DNA from: Rhipicephalus microplus
Taxonomy: Eukaryota > Arthropoda > Arachnida > Ixodida > Ixodidae
Length of the DNA: 64,000 bases
Direction: 5' to 3'
NCBI RefSeq assembly: GCF_043290135.1
Contig: NC_134710.1
Span: forward strand, 201,370,692 to 201,434,691
Position numbers and translations under genes: made by a program. The first letter of the stretch is position 1. Each line of letters begins with the position of its first letter. A model generated the notes under the pieces. It was given only the letters and a program-made list of their open reading frames with translations, did no database searches and was not told the DNA's origin. This document shows, in pieces, positions 46,603 to 57,724 of this stretch.

Positions 46603-49600
46603 AGGGTCGGGTGGGGCGAAATGAGACGCGGGGAAAACGCGACATTTTCACTTTGCCGACCTCTGTAGCTAATAACATAAGTATTTATTTCTCTATTTCA
46701 GCGATAAGTGCTGGTGTTTGTCTACCTTTCTAGACATGAAAAATTTATCATTGCTCACAGCGTTTGCGTCGGAAAAATAACGTGGCCGGTGTCGCTGTGT
46801 TTGTGACCCTTCAAAAAAGGGCAAAATTCTGCTTGGCAAATTTTTTGGATCCGTGCATGAAGCTACTCCGATGCCAGTGCAACAGTTTACGTGTTCATTT
46901 TGTTACTTTATACTACTAGCTACATACCACCAAATGCTTAGTTCACTTGGTGCATGATGCCAAAGGAATGATTTTTTTAAAATCTAGGCACGTGGGAGGG
47001 GCAGAACGCGACAGAGAGGCATAGAAATGCCTTAGAGTGTCCTATTAGTGAACCATTTGCTCATACTAATCATATATAATATTTTTTTGTTGAGGAGGGT
47101 TAGGACGTTCAATAAAATATTACTTAGAGCTTTTAGGGCGGAAACTGACATGACATAAAAAAAACACTGACTGCTGTTGAGAACAGGACTAACTCTATTC
47201 GCACAACATCGAGGCTGTTCCGCGTTCCGATGGATGCTCTTAGGAGGCGCATGACAAAAACTAAAAAAACCTTCAAGTGAATGCGTTCGCAAACACGTCT
47301 TAGAATGGAGTTTTAATGAGAGTTTTTTCATACCGAAACTTTAAAATAACGAGTAATAGGAAATCCAAAGTTCATTGCCTCACAATTCAAAGCCCGGCTG
47401 ACGAATTTGAAAGCCACAAAATTCCCGTCCAGTTCTACATCAAAATGGCAAAAGGAGGCAAAGAAGATGCGTCACAGCGTATCTAGCCTCTAATCATTGT
47501 ATAATCTAATCAAGTCTGAGCGTTCAACTAAGGACACTATTACCACAAGTAAATACTGGGGGTGCTTGATTTGCTAGGAGTTTTGGAGCAACACAGCGCT
47601 GGATTCTGTCTTCCAGATTCATTGAGTGGAGTGCAAGGAGTGGGCATATGGAGACTGCTTTGGGGCTCACGGAGTGAATTTCAGGTGCTTCTACTGCAAA
47701 ATCTGAAGGAATAAGTTTTTTTGACACTGTCCCGGTTTGCCCGACGCTGCATGTGTCTCGCTTTCTTCCGCATGTTGGGGCAAAATAAGACATCTGGTGC
47801 GGATTTTATTTATTTTTTAAAACATTCCTTCGAACTGTGGAAACAAGGTCATATTTATGCAGCACATACCTTGCACCCAAAGGAAAGTTTCTGCATTGCT
47901 ATTTAATGGCAAAGAGTGGAACAAAAAACAATAATCACTATTTGCAAATTTTTGTCGCATTTTACTCCACCCTACCATGATACAAGGCCTAATAGTTTCC
48001 GGACGCTTGTCGGCCACTCGCGTCATTACGTATTAGATTTAGGCGGCCATATATCAATGAATGTGGACCGAATCTGGCATTTTGCAATTTCACATATAGG
48101 AACAGGTCGAATTAAATTTTGCGAGCCAATTAGCAAATGTAGGGTCCGTATTATCATATAGAATATATGCTGGGTTAAGGTTTTTTTTGCAATCTTGACA
48201 CTTTAGTAATGCGTTGCCAATCTCTTGATTCAGTACCAGTGTGCGTTTCCTACTGACATTACAAATGTATTCATGAGCGTGCACTTAATAATCGTGTCTT
48301 ATGCACAGGGTGGTAGCAGGGCTCAATGGACCTTGTACGGTTTCAAAATGAGCAATTTGTATTTCGGAATGCATAGCCATTCAAAAGCTAGAAGGAAGAA
48401 CATGCTAATAATTCTAGGGCGTGTAGTTTCTTTTCTACAATGCTATTCAGTTCATTTAGTTTGGGTATAAAGGCCACCTAAAAGTTTTCGTGGGGCTCTT
48501 AAAACCGTTATTTACAGGATTGAGGTTACCTTCGTATCACGCTTGCCTTAGTGATTCTTAATTTATAATACTGTAGACTTTTTACGTTTTATTTATATTG
48601 GCCGTACTATGGCTCTGACCATGTCTGACTTCTTAGTCTAATTTTTTTTTCTGTCTGGGGAGACAATATTATTGGTGGTTCTCTGTATTTAGGGTAGGAG
48701 CAAACGCAGATACACTGGATTATGTATATCGGTGATAACAAAGGCGTGGTCTCTATTACGGTTCATGTGTTGCGCTATTCTCTATCAATTATATGCATAC
48801 TTTCTTAATAATTGCTTATGTGTTTGAGCGTGGATGAGCGTTGGTTTTTTTAAGGTGAACTCATTATCTGTGGTGTTTGCTTTGAAGCCTGTGGCACCCC
48901 CATGTGAACAAAGATGGTCCTCTAAAGAACGCGCTGCTTCGAAAGGATTGCTCAACTCGCTTCAGCTACAACGTCTGCCCAATGCCCGCGAGCTTGGAAA
49001 TACGGTGTGTGCCTGGTTGGCGCTTTCGATGTTTGTTTTTGTTCGATTCACGACGTACAAATTAGCGTACGTGATGCTAATTTTCTAGTCCCTGCGGACT
49101 TGCCTTTCGCCTGGCACCCGACACAGCACCAGACCTGGAGTCTGCGTGGCCACACAGACACGCTACTTCACAACAAGCTTCGTGTTGCGAGGTGCTGTCT
49201 ACCAGGCCGAGTGCTTAGTGGCGATTTCCCGCCTCTTCTTGTTTAGGCTAATTGGCTCGTCAGTCGTGTTGTGGTTTTCTGCCATTTTTAGAAGCAGGAT
49301 ACTGCAATTGGTGAGAGTACGCGTGTTGGGTGCCTTCCTTCATTAGTGTTGGGCTTACTGGCGCCTCGTTAGACAAATCTTTGGCGTCCAAGACTAGACA
49401 TGAGTTGTGCGTTATGTAGGTTGGAAACATCCTCTTATCGTTGAACACGCAGTCCTAGCACGTTTACGATACAATTTTTTCACACGCAACTGCCATGAAT
49501 GAAGATTACTGTTTTCGGTTGTGAGCAATCAGTATTGCTTATGTATTTTCAAGGAGCATCTGTACATTAGCCATTTTTGTTGCACCATAGTGATTCCCGA

Positions 49601-49964
49601 GCTTGCTGAGGCTTATCTTTGATGTACCTTGAATATCCATTTTAAACTATTGATTTTAAGGCAGTTTGCAGGCAGTATATACCTCACATCTGAAGTAGGT
49701 ATGAGTGGTTGTTTGGTGTGTGCTAAATGGGTCTCTTCCTGGTAGGTAGTCTGCGAATGCGTGCCGGCCTCGAGGAGGCACTCGCCATGATTTTTTGTGG
49801 CCAAAACCTCACGACACGAGCGGATCAAGAGACCTCTGATGCCACAAACAGGCAAATGTTTGCCTCAAATAGAGGTCGAATATCATCACCGACTCGCGAG
49901 GGGCCTGTCGGAACTATGAGCTATAGGGTGGGATCTCCTGCTTGCTCAGCTCACGCTGGAACCT
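46603..49964. other. AT-rich non-coding DNA, no gene recognised
   Basis: Frames of 89-99 codons on the minus strand (47032-47331 and 47524-47793) have normal composition but no family I recognise. No shared repeat detected. Confidence 0.35.
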
Positions 49965-49967
49965 AGC

Positions 49968-50222
49968 TGCCGATACGTTAATCCAACTTGGCATAATATG
50001 GTTTGGGTACTCGGTCACCAAGGGCTCAAGGGAAACGAACAGGTCGATCAGGCAGCCCTCGTGCTCTCTTCCCGCGCTATCTCCCTGTCTTTGGAAGCCT
50101 ACTCCCAATCAGACAAATGGACTCTTTCATTCAAAGACATCACCAATTACTACAAGGAGAAGCACCTGCGCTATCCGCACCCTTGTAAGGGACTGGATCG
50201 CGCTGACGAGCGCCAATTGTAA
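49968..50222 (+). pseudogene. LINE RNase H domain C-terminal remnant (I-like)
   Basis: The frame reads WVLGHQGLKGNEQVDQAA near its start. This corresponds to the conserved end of retrotransposon RNase H, where the family pattern is W-P-G-H-x-G-x-x-G-N-E-x-A-D. The H and D that contribute to the active site are retained, while the usual proline before GH is leucine. Further on, YYKEKHLRYPHPCKGLDRAD resembles the RYP...L(N/D)RAEER linker of I-type elements. The frame ends in a stop where the family continues. It opens upstream of the ATG at 49998, so the true domain is truncated on the left. Confidence 0.75.
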
Positions 50223-50234
50223 GACTGTTTGCCG

Positions 50235-50499
50235 ACACTCTACTGTAGCGCCGCCGCGGTGGTCTAGTGGCCAAGGTACTCGGCTGCTGACCCGCAGGTC
50301 GCGGGTTCGAATCCCGGCTGCGGCGGTTGCATTTCTGATGGAGGCGGAAATGGTGTAGGCCCGTGTGCTCAGATTTCGGCGCACGTTAAAGAACCCCAGG
50401 TGGTCGAAATTTCCGGAGCCCTCCATTACGGCGTCTCTCATAATCATATGGTGGTTTTGGGACGTTAAACCCCATATATCAAATCAACACTCTACTGTA
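50235..50499 (+). mobile_element. Ruka-like SINE, full length, 13-bp target duplication, inside a LINE
   Basis: ACACTCTACTGTA flanks the insert at 50235-50247 and 50487-50499. The head is near consensus: CCGCCGCGGTGGTCTAGTGG, then GGTACTCGGCTGCTGACCCG and a perfect B box GGGTTCGAATCCC. The acceptor-type pairing GCCGCGG/CTGCGGC is intact. Body and 3' end are intact, but the tail is only ATCAAATCA. It is the best-preserved Pol III promoter among the SINEs here. The reading frame through it is the usual SINE artefact. Confidence 0.95.
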
Positions 50500-50540
50500 C
50501 CCGGCGGTGCTAAAACATTTTGTCATTTGATGACACGTAT

Positions 50541-50690
50541 CGGTTTTGTGAAGAGGTAGCTGATACTTTCCACATAGTCTGGGCGTGCCTGTCGAATCCA
50601 TCTATCCTCCCCCAACCCCAACGCCACAAGAGAGGACTGGGAGGTGGCGCTGGTCAGTTGTCATGACCTGAAGGCCCAAAAGGCCCATGG
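50541..50690 (+). pseudogene. LINE pol C-terminal cysteine/histidine segment, frameshifted
   Basis: The frame from 50541 reads RFCEEVADTFHIVWACLSNP. It matches the C-x2-C-x(n)-H-x(3-4)-C signature found after RNase H in I-like pols, with the first cysteine already lost. It shifts frame after PQPQRHK, and the neighbouring frame continues EDWEVALVSCHDLKAQKA, which fits the (R/T)-x-W-E-A-A-L-x-S-x-D-L-x-x-Q end of such elements. It belongs to the same LINE as 49968-50222. Confidence 0.7.
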
Positions 50691-50835
50691 TTCAATGGAC
50701 GCGGGTGGCATTGTTTGCCAATGGAGCTCCGGAATAGGGGTTCCACCTAGTACTGTGCGGGTAGGAGGCCAATACGGCCCCAACCCAGTCCTTTCTGTAA
50801 CTATTTATTGGTTAATAGTTGTTTTCACCGCCACC

Positions 50836-53376
50836 ATCACTGAACACGAAAATTGTCCGACGTCCCGTGTCGGCGGCTTCAACATGCGTAATGCAAAAAG
50901 TCATTATCACGTGATGGCGTCATGTATGCTGATATCTCTTATGTCATATCTCTCCATATTTTTGACGCAATTTCATTTCACATCACACAATAGCATCATA
51001 ACATGTCATTGTAACTTCGTCAATAGTGTGCCCCATGGAGGTCGAGCAAGACCAGAAGAGGTGCCTCAGATCCTGGAAGCAATGCAAAACCAGGTTAGGT
51101 GCAGGAAGACTTTGGGAGGGTGGCGGGACGGGAACAATACACTGAGAAGACAAAGAAAATGGCTTCTGCCTTCCAATAGTCCTACAGTGAGCTCATAAAG
51201 GACCCTGTGAATTTTATTTTTGTCGGCAGTTTCTTTTGCCTATAATAATGAGTGGTTATTGCGATTCACTCTCTGAACGTCAGCAGTGTCGATGCCGTTA
51301 CGTCATGAAATGGCCATCTGGAGGTGATGAAGCAGATTGCAGGAGGTTGCTGAAGTCTCTGTCGGTCTTTGAACGAACGCGCGCTTTGAGCACGCTTTTT
51401 GTTTCAGGCTCTCTGGACATTGTTCTCGGTTTGCAGCAAGCACGACGTTCACCTAAGAAAGCAGAAGCGTTCTGCCTGCTTGAGAGACAGAGCTCTCATT
51501 TGGCGCGATTGCCATGGGGCGCATCTAGCCGCCGCCTGCGGCGAATCGACTGGCCAACAATGGCATCAGAGCCGCTCAGTGTCTCTCAAAGCAGCCCACT
51601 GGTGAAATTTGGTGAGTGGTCCTTTGGCTGCTTATCGTAATGGTTATGGCTCCTCTGCGCGATGATTCGCAGCCTGTAGCGGACTCATCGACGCCCGTGA
51701 ATAGAGCCGTCGTTGCATTCTTGAGTTGAGAAACGCCCAGTTCAATGTTCAAACTTCTGGCGTTGATAGCGGGCGGGCGTGCTGTGCGCACATTTGTGTG
51801 TCTGTTTTATGGAGTTGTTTTCATGCATATTGGCGAATAAGCAGATAGTCGTTCTAACGAGTGTCGTGTAAGGTAAAGTAGTAAGTTCACATAAGGACGG
51901 AGGAGCCAGTTCCGCGTATAATGCGTGGTCTTGTGCTTCCTTTTTCGCCGGGTCGCTTGTAGAAATCCCAGTCGATTTTTTTTTTGCATTTTTCAGCAAA
52001 TACATTTATTTGGGTGATCATCACGTTCACCAATGCATGTTTTTCGCTCACTCATAGCGTGTTTGTCGATGATTGAGTAGTTCAGTGCATAGGTCTGCGC
52101 AGGGTTGCCTATCAAAGGGGCATCGCAGCGCCCCCTTTCCCCTCCATGCTACTCAGTCAATGTATGGGGCAAATATCCCCCCCCCCCCCGTTCCGCACTC
52201 GTGTGCACGCCGATGGTTGTTCAAGACTAGTATATACCCTGGAGACAATGTTAGGAAGTAGTTATGTGCTCTCGTTCATACTTGTTCATATTATTGCTGT
52301 GAAAAACAATTAAGTGATTTCTTAAACTCCCCTTCGTATCTGAGTAGCATTTTTTATGAAATCACTATTTAAATATTCTCAAGAATAAAAAACTTCATTA
52401 TGTTATCGCTTTTTTGGGGCTTTTTTTTGTGATGAGTATTCGCTTGGTTGCTCGGTAGCATCTGGTAACAATGCATGGCGATCAAAATACTGGCGAAGTA
52501 GCGAAAATGAGAACAAGTTCTCTCCCTTATATCCCTCTATCATTTTGTCCCTGTCGTCTTCCTGGAAGGCTAAAAAAAACATTTTTGCTGACATGTTATA
52601 TCATGTAAAGAACTTAGACCGCACATATTATGCAGAACGAATGTGCTTTGTTCATATTAACTAGGGCTTAAGTGCATCTCCTTCAGGCCCAGCAGTATTG
52701 CAGAGATGCGCCTTTGGAAACCAGGGGCCTAATTCACAAAGCCTTCTGTACTGAAGAGCTCTTCGCCGTTGCTGATTGGCTTCGGTAATGATATGAACAG
52801 CTTTCCAATTCGCTCAAAATATGTCTTACGGATGATTTTGCGAATATGGACCCTGTTGTTATTGTCAACTGGTTTATAAATATCTGAAGCAAGTGCTTGA
52901 TCTACTATATTTGTGACCGCTGGCTCCTGACCCTCTCTGAAACGTCGCTTCTTGTGTCGGCGCTGGCTTCCCCTGCTGTGGAGCTGTAGAGGACAGTGCA
53001 TGCACCTTGCACGTACTGTCCAAGCCCGAGCGAGACGTGGCTTCACACACGCCCCTTTCTGTCTTGTGCTTTGTTTCGTTCCCCATATTTTTCGCTTTTG
53101 GTGATAAGGGTGGAAATGTATAGTCCGTGCACATGTGCCAACATGCCTTCTTGCGCCTCGATTCGAACGTTGACAGGAGTGTGGCGGGTACGTCCATCAG
53201 GCTCAAGGGGTGGCGGTTCGACGCACGCTCCGTCGTCTCCAACCTGCATAGTTCGGGGCGCGGCCTGTATCGTATTAATCAGGGCCGATGGATCGGCATC
53301 GTATGCGACCCGCGACGACAGAAGCGCAGTGTTGGCGATATGTTCTGCGAGGAAACCCCCGCTTCTTGCATAAGCC
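50836..53376. other. Non-coding DNA, no gene recognised
   Basis: It contains a poly-C run at about 52178-52190. Frames up to 134 codons on either strand show no domain. The part just before 53377 may be internal sequence of an LTR element, but no gag, protease, RT or integrase motif is visible. Confidence 0.35.
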
Positions 53377-53650
53377 GAGAGGAGGAGGTTGTGCGGCGGG
53401 CATGCTTCCGCCGCCCCGCGGTATAGTCTCGTGGGGGCACCATTACTCTAATTGGATCGGACAAGTGCGCGCCGGATCAGCAGGCAACCACGGAACACCA
53501 GCGATGGCGGCTCCCGGTGGCTCCAATGTTTCACGCGGACCTCCTTATGCTGGCTCTATAGGGTATAAGTTTGCCCTTGCGTGCTCCATGCACACGCGCA
53601 CTTTTTGCGTGCATAGAGAATGTCGAATAAAGAAGCACGCAGGGTGAATG
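53377..53650 (+). mobile_element. Probable polypurine tract plus LTR of a retrotransposon
   Basis: GAGAGGAGGAGG at 53377-53388 resembles a polypurine tract and is followed two bases later by TGTGCGGCGGGCATGC, a plausible TG-starting LTR. Inside, CTATAGGGTATAAGTTTGCC (about 53558-53577) could serve as TATA region, and AATAAAG at 53628-53634 as polyadenylation signal, about 60 bp apart, the usual R-region arrangement. The second LTR and coding region are not in view and the 3' end is not fixed, so this may be a solo or truncated copy. Confidence 0.4.
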
Positions 53651-55180
53651 CAGGAGCGGGCAGACCGCGTGGCTGGTTTAGTGTTTGCATTAAGACGCGA
53701 TATTTGAATATCATGCAGCCTGACCTTTTTTTTTCCTTCCGCCGCTGATGCGCAGAACGCGGAACTCTTGTGTTATCACTTCACTCAAGTGTATTGCTCT
53801 AGCGCTCAAAGCATCTTGAAAAGTTATGTGTTATCGTCGTCGTAATATTCGTGATGCATAAGGCCTCCGATTTTCCATGAAATGAAGCATGTTTGTATAT
53901 ACGGCAGTATAAGTTACTGTTCCCGGCGAGTTTTATTGAAGCGATATTTCGGTAACTGTCGTATACGCTATCAGCGTAGTTTCACCTTTTGCCGCATGCA
54001 TGGCAAATATTGGTTTCCCTCCACGACTGCAATGGACTCAATTGTAACATAAGCAAAATCCACGAGATCGTTGCTTGAGCTTTTGTTTTTTGTCTCACTG
54101 CCTCCCATAGAGGTTAGTTTCGCTTCATGTTCATAGCATCCTGAACCTCTGGAGCTCCGAGTTATGCAGCTGCACCTCTCGGACTCTACCTTAACAAGAT
54201 GAAAAACTGTGAGTCTTCTTCGACCTTTAGCAAAACCGAATACGTCAAGACAGCAGCGCGTTTATCGTATTTCTCTGTCTTCGGTTTGCCTGATGTGTTT
54301 CGGCAAGCTCTGTGCACATTTTGGGCTGGTGATGTCTTCCCTTTTCGCATCACACATGGACGCGACTTTCGGATACGACCTTACTTCACGAACACGTCTT
54401 CTCGCGAGCATCATGTATTCGGAGATGCAACGTTGTTGCCGCGTTGTGTTGGTTGACAGCTTCCAGCGCTGCCACGCTGTCACCGCGTTCGGGCTTCGTC
54501 GTCATTCTCTCGTTAGTAATGTTTCTCCGCGCCTTTTTTCGTTCATGATCGCTGTTTTAGCTGCTTCCGGTGGACATTTATTAAGAATTTCCAATGCGTG
54601 GCATTGCAGTTATTTTGTTCTAATGTTATCACTTATTTCAAGATGGAGGTTGAGCATTTAACGGTTTAAAAAGTGTTGGTAAAACTTTGGTGGTTGAGTT
54701 GTTTGGTCCTACTGCAGTTAAAATTAACGAATTGCTTTTAAGATTTATAAAATCTGTATTGATGATCGCTTCGCGTTCATTAGTTTCTGTAACTTTTCCT
54801 TAAGCGTGACTCGTGATATTTCTTGAAACAACAAACGCACAGACGCAACTTGCCGTGGCATCTTTTACCACAGCTGTAAATAGGTAAGGTTAGATGCCTT
54901 GAAGCATTTTTTCCAATTATTGGCTCACTCCGTCTAGTTGCTCTTTCAAGAGTATGTGCCACATTACATTTCAGTTTTTACGAATGAAAGATATGTAATT
55001 AGATGCCGCCCAAAGTACGTATGATTGTAGTTTGAGAACATATTGGATCACACGTTTATTTGTTTGTTCCACCGTATATATGTTTCGAAATGCTCTGGTG
55101 GCTGGGCACGTCGATATTTTTTATCTAGGCATGTAGGCTCACAAGCATACGTATTCAAATGTATAATGCGTAACTTAACG
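53651..55180. other. Non-coding DNA, no gene recognised
   Basis: The longest frame is 150 codons on the plus strand at 54209-54661, with no domain recognised. No shared repeat. Confidence 0.4.
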
Positions 55181-55284
55181 AAACCCGCAGATAGATAGAT
55201 GGATATGTGTTGTTTAATGTCACAAAACCACCACATAATTATCAGAGACACCGTAGTGAAGGACTCCGGAAATAAACCTGCAGA
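55181..55284 (-). mobile_element. Ruka-like SINE, 5'-truncated insertion (~82 bp) with 11-bp imperfect target duplication
   Basis: AAACCCGCAGA (55181-55191) and AAACCTGCAGA (55274-55284) flank an insert that, on the minus strand, carries only the last third of the SINE: TCCGGAGTCCTTCACTACGG, the GTGGTTTTGTGAC part and a (TCTA)n-like tail. The duplication has one mismatch, so the event is not recent. Confidence 0.75.
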
Positions 55285-55318
55285 GAGAATAATCGATTTC
55301 TCCCGAATATTGTGCATA

Positions 55319-55585
55319 TTTATTTCTTGCGCTGCCCCGCCGCAATGGTCTGGTGGCTAAGGTACTCGGGTGCTGACCCGCAGGGGGTGGGATCGAATCC
55401 CGGCTGCGGCGGCTGCATTTCCGATGGAGGCGTAATTGTTGTAGGCCCGTGTACTCGAATTTGAGAGCACGTTAAAGAACCCCAGGTGGTCAAAATGTCC
55501 AGAGCCCTCCACTACAGCGTCTCTCATAATCATATGGTGGTTTTCAGACGTTAAAACCCACATATCTATCTTTATTTCTTGCGCT
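55319..55585 (+). mobile_element. Ruka-like SINE, full length, 15-bp target duplication
   Basis: TTTATTTCTTGCGCT occurs at 55319-55333 and 55571-55585. The head GCCCCGCCGCAATGGTCTGG and B box GGGATCGAATCCC are present, the body is complete, and the tail is ATCTATC. The duplication is perfect, although the element differs from the best copies at about a dozen sites, including the A box (TGGTCTGGTGG). Confidence 0.95.
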
Positions 55586-55736
55586 TCATTTGAATCGCAT
55601 CCTCTGAATTATTGGCCGAGAAAGTGCAGGTGAACCTTCACACTGATTGTTTCCTTCTCGTTTGGTGAACTGATTTGCTGTTATTTAACTAACAGCGGCA
55701 GATGAAAGGTCCGACCAGCTGGTCGTCGTCATTAAT

Positions 55737-55861
55737 ATTGATAGATTTGTGGGGTTTATAACGTCCCAAAAACACCATATTATTATGAGAGACGCCGAAG
55801 TGGAGGGCTCCGGAAATTTCGACCACCGGTGGTTCTTTAACGTGCACCCAAATCTTGCTGT
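55737..55861 (-). mobile_element. Ruka-like SINE, 5'-truncated copy (~125 bp)
   Basis: On the minus strand it begins at AGATTTGGGTGCACGTTAAA and continues CCACCGGTGGTCGAAATTTC, CGGAGCCCTCCACTTCGGCG and the GGGACGTTATAAACCCCAC end with a TCTATCAAT tail. The tRNA head is missing. No clear target duplication was recognised. Confidence 0.88.
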
Positions 55862-56037
55862 CTCAGATTGATTTGCACCAAAATGGATTTCGCAATTTCT
55901 CTAGAACTTTCGCGCAATATTTCCGTGTTGATATTCATTATGTACTTTTTGAAGCTTTCTTCAAATGTTATTCAGTTTATATTTTTTGTGTTGTGATGAT
56001 ATTAATTGATATTTCGTAACATGGCGATAGCAATTAT

Positions 56038-56590
56038 ACAGAGTGTTTCAATAAATGTGTCCAATATTGTTAAAAATCAGCAAAAGACGCTAATGATTGA
56101 TGTGTGGGGTTTAACGTCCCAAAACCACCAGCAAAAGACGCTATTTGCTCGCTGTTTTCACAGTTGATTTTTCTGTAGCGGTAGACATTCTGAGAAAGTT
56201 GAAGACATCGTTTGGAACGGTTATTAGGAAAGTTGAATTATTTTCCTTTTTATTTAGTGTAATTAGGCATTTAAGTCAGAAGGGACCATGAAAGTTTTTA
56301 ATGGGAAAAACCCATTGCCGCTTTTAGATTGCAGAAATGTGGTCTATAGTAATAACTACGAACTAATAAAATTCTCCTGAATTCTGCGGCGAAACCGAAA
56401 CAAACGGACCGAAGATCGCAGCAAGCAGATGGCTACAATGACGTCACTGTTCAAAACAGCTGTTACAGGGCTGCAGTTCTTCCCAGTTCGATAACGTATG
56501 TGCGCCATGCGTGCTGTAATAGGTGACCAGTAAAAGAGCGAGGGGTTGTGGGATGCACCGTCTGCTACCGGCTTCCGGTTCGAGAAGAGT
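56038..56590 (+). repeat. Left long inverted repeat of a 2.16-kb TIR element
   Basis: It starts TATACAGAGTGTTTCAATAA and aligns with the reverse complement of about 57725-58196. Shared landmarks include AAATGTGTCCAATATT, TTTGGAACGGTTATTAGGAA, AAATTCTCC with CTGCGGCGAAACCGAAAC, and AATAGGTGACCAGTAAAA. Identity is patchy, roughly 70-80 per cent by eye. It is longer than the right arm partly because of a SINE micro-insertion at 56.09 kb. Confidence 0.8.
56078..56141 (-). mobile_element. 34-bp Ruka SINE micro-insertion with perfect 15-bp target duplication
   Basis: CAGCAAAAGACGCTA at 56078-56092 and 56127-56141 flanks only 34 bp, which on the minus strand are the SINE's last bases (GGTTTTGGGACGTTAAACCC and so on to ATCAATCAT). 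The matching site in the other arm of the host TIR element lacks the insert, which serves as an empty-site control. Confidence 0.9.
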
Positions 56591-57724
56591 AGACGACGGC
56601 AAATCGCTTCGCCGCAAGTCTCAGATTATCCGGGATTCGCGCGTTTGGCCGCCCGTTTCTCTTCATCCTGATAAACCATGGTCGGTTGTTCAGCCGTTGG
56701 CTGCTCTAACTAGAGCGTGTAAGGCAAACGCAGGTATCAATTCCTATGTAATGAAGATAGAAAAACGAGATGGGCCGGGACCGTGAAGAGAGCCACAGCG
56801 ACAGGTATACCCTTTGAGTACGGAACTTTGAAGGCAGAGTGTGCGAAAACCATTTTATCATAGGTACGTGTGTACTACATATTAAAAAAGAAGCTCACGC
56901 ATGAATTTGCTGTGAATCTAAAACTGAGAAATAAATTGTCGTGCTGGCGCGCCTAGCAAAGATATTATGGGAACGAGCAGGTGAAATCTACCTGCCATAC
57001 GAGATTAGCACCGGCAATTGCACCCATATATGTGACAAAAAACGCGAAAGCTTCACTCAAGAGTAAGTGTACACGAAGCGCTGGACGAGTTCATTTGAGT
57101 TTATCTTCGTCAAACTGTGCGCCAGGACGGCACCCAAAGGAAGAAGTGCGTTAAACAAGCGCAGGGTTTCGATTATTCGGCGCTGTCTATGTCTGACTGT
57201 ATTGTTTATGTGCCGCCGTGCCGCGCAGCTTGATCAAGATCAGCATTCAAATAAGCATCTGGCTTCGACTAAGAAATGCATCTTATAGCGCGCTGAAGAC
57301 TGGAAAAAAATATATCTCAACGCGCTCAATGAGTGTTGCGCTTCATGCCGATCGACTGACGAGTTCGGCCGTATAGCAGCGATCCCGAAATGAACCCTTA
57401 GCACTCTGCTACAATCATCCCCACTCTCTGAGATCTTTAAAATGGTGACTTCTTGTCTGCAGTAAGGTATCAGACAATAAAAACTGTTTTGCGTATCGAC
57501 TGATTGGCTAGCCAAACTGACAGTACCCCCGAGCAGCCTAAAAGCATTGCAGATCATTTTAGTGCGATAAAAAAGTTTCCTGACCGTTCATGGCTTTCGT
57601 AGCTTGTGATCGTCGCAGTCACGGTTGGCAAAAAAAAAAAAACTTCTAAAGCACTGACATTGCACGATGAGGTGTTTTTTCCAAGGGAGCAGTACAAAAA
57701 TTCGCGCGTGCCGCTGCTGACCCG
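56591..57724. other. Interior of the 2.16-kb TIR element, no recognisable transposase
   Basis: Mixed composition with frames no longer than 105 codons. It may be the remains of a transposase gene or unrelated filler DNA. Confidence 0.35.

Larger units (their letters stand above)
49965..50835 (+). mobile_element. I-like LINE 3' remnant interrupted by a SINE
   Basis: Two LINE segments, 49965-50247 and 50487-50835, are split by a Ruka SINE. The first encodes the end of an RNase H domain and the following linker. The second encodes the cysteine/histidine segment that follows in I-type pols, then a frameshifted tail and a 3' UTR ending near a TTATTGGTTAATAGTTG stretch at about 50807-50823. Stops and frameshifts show it was already dead. 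The nested order dates the SINE as younger than the LINE insertion. Confidence 0.75.

Noticed and set aside
49942..50358. 138-codon plus frame across the LINE/SINE junction
   Set aside because: The end (PPRWSSGQGTRLLTRRSRVR type) is translation of a Ruka SINE, and the start is in the wrong frame for the LINE.
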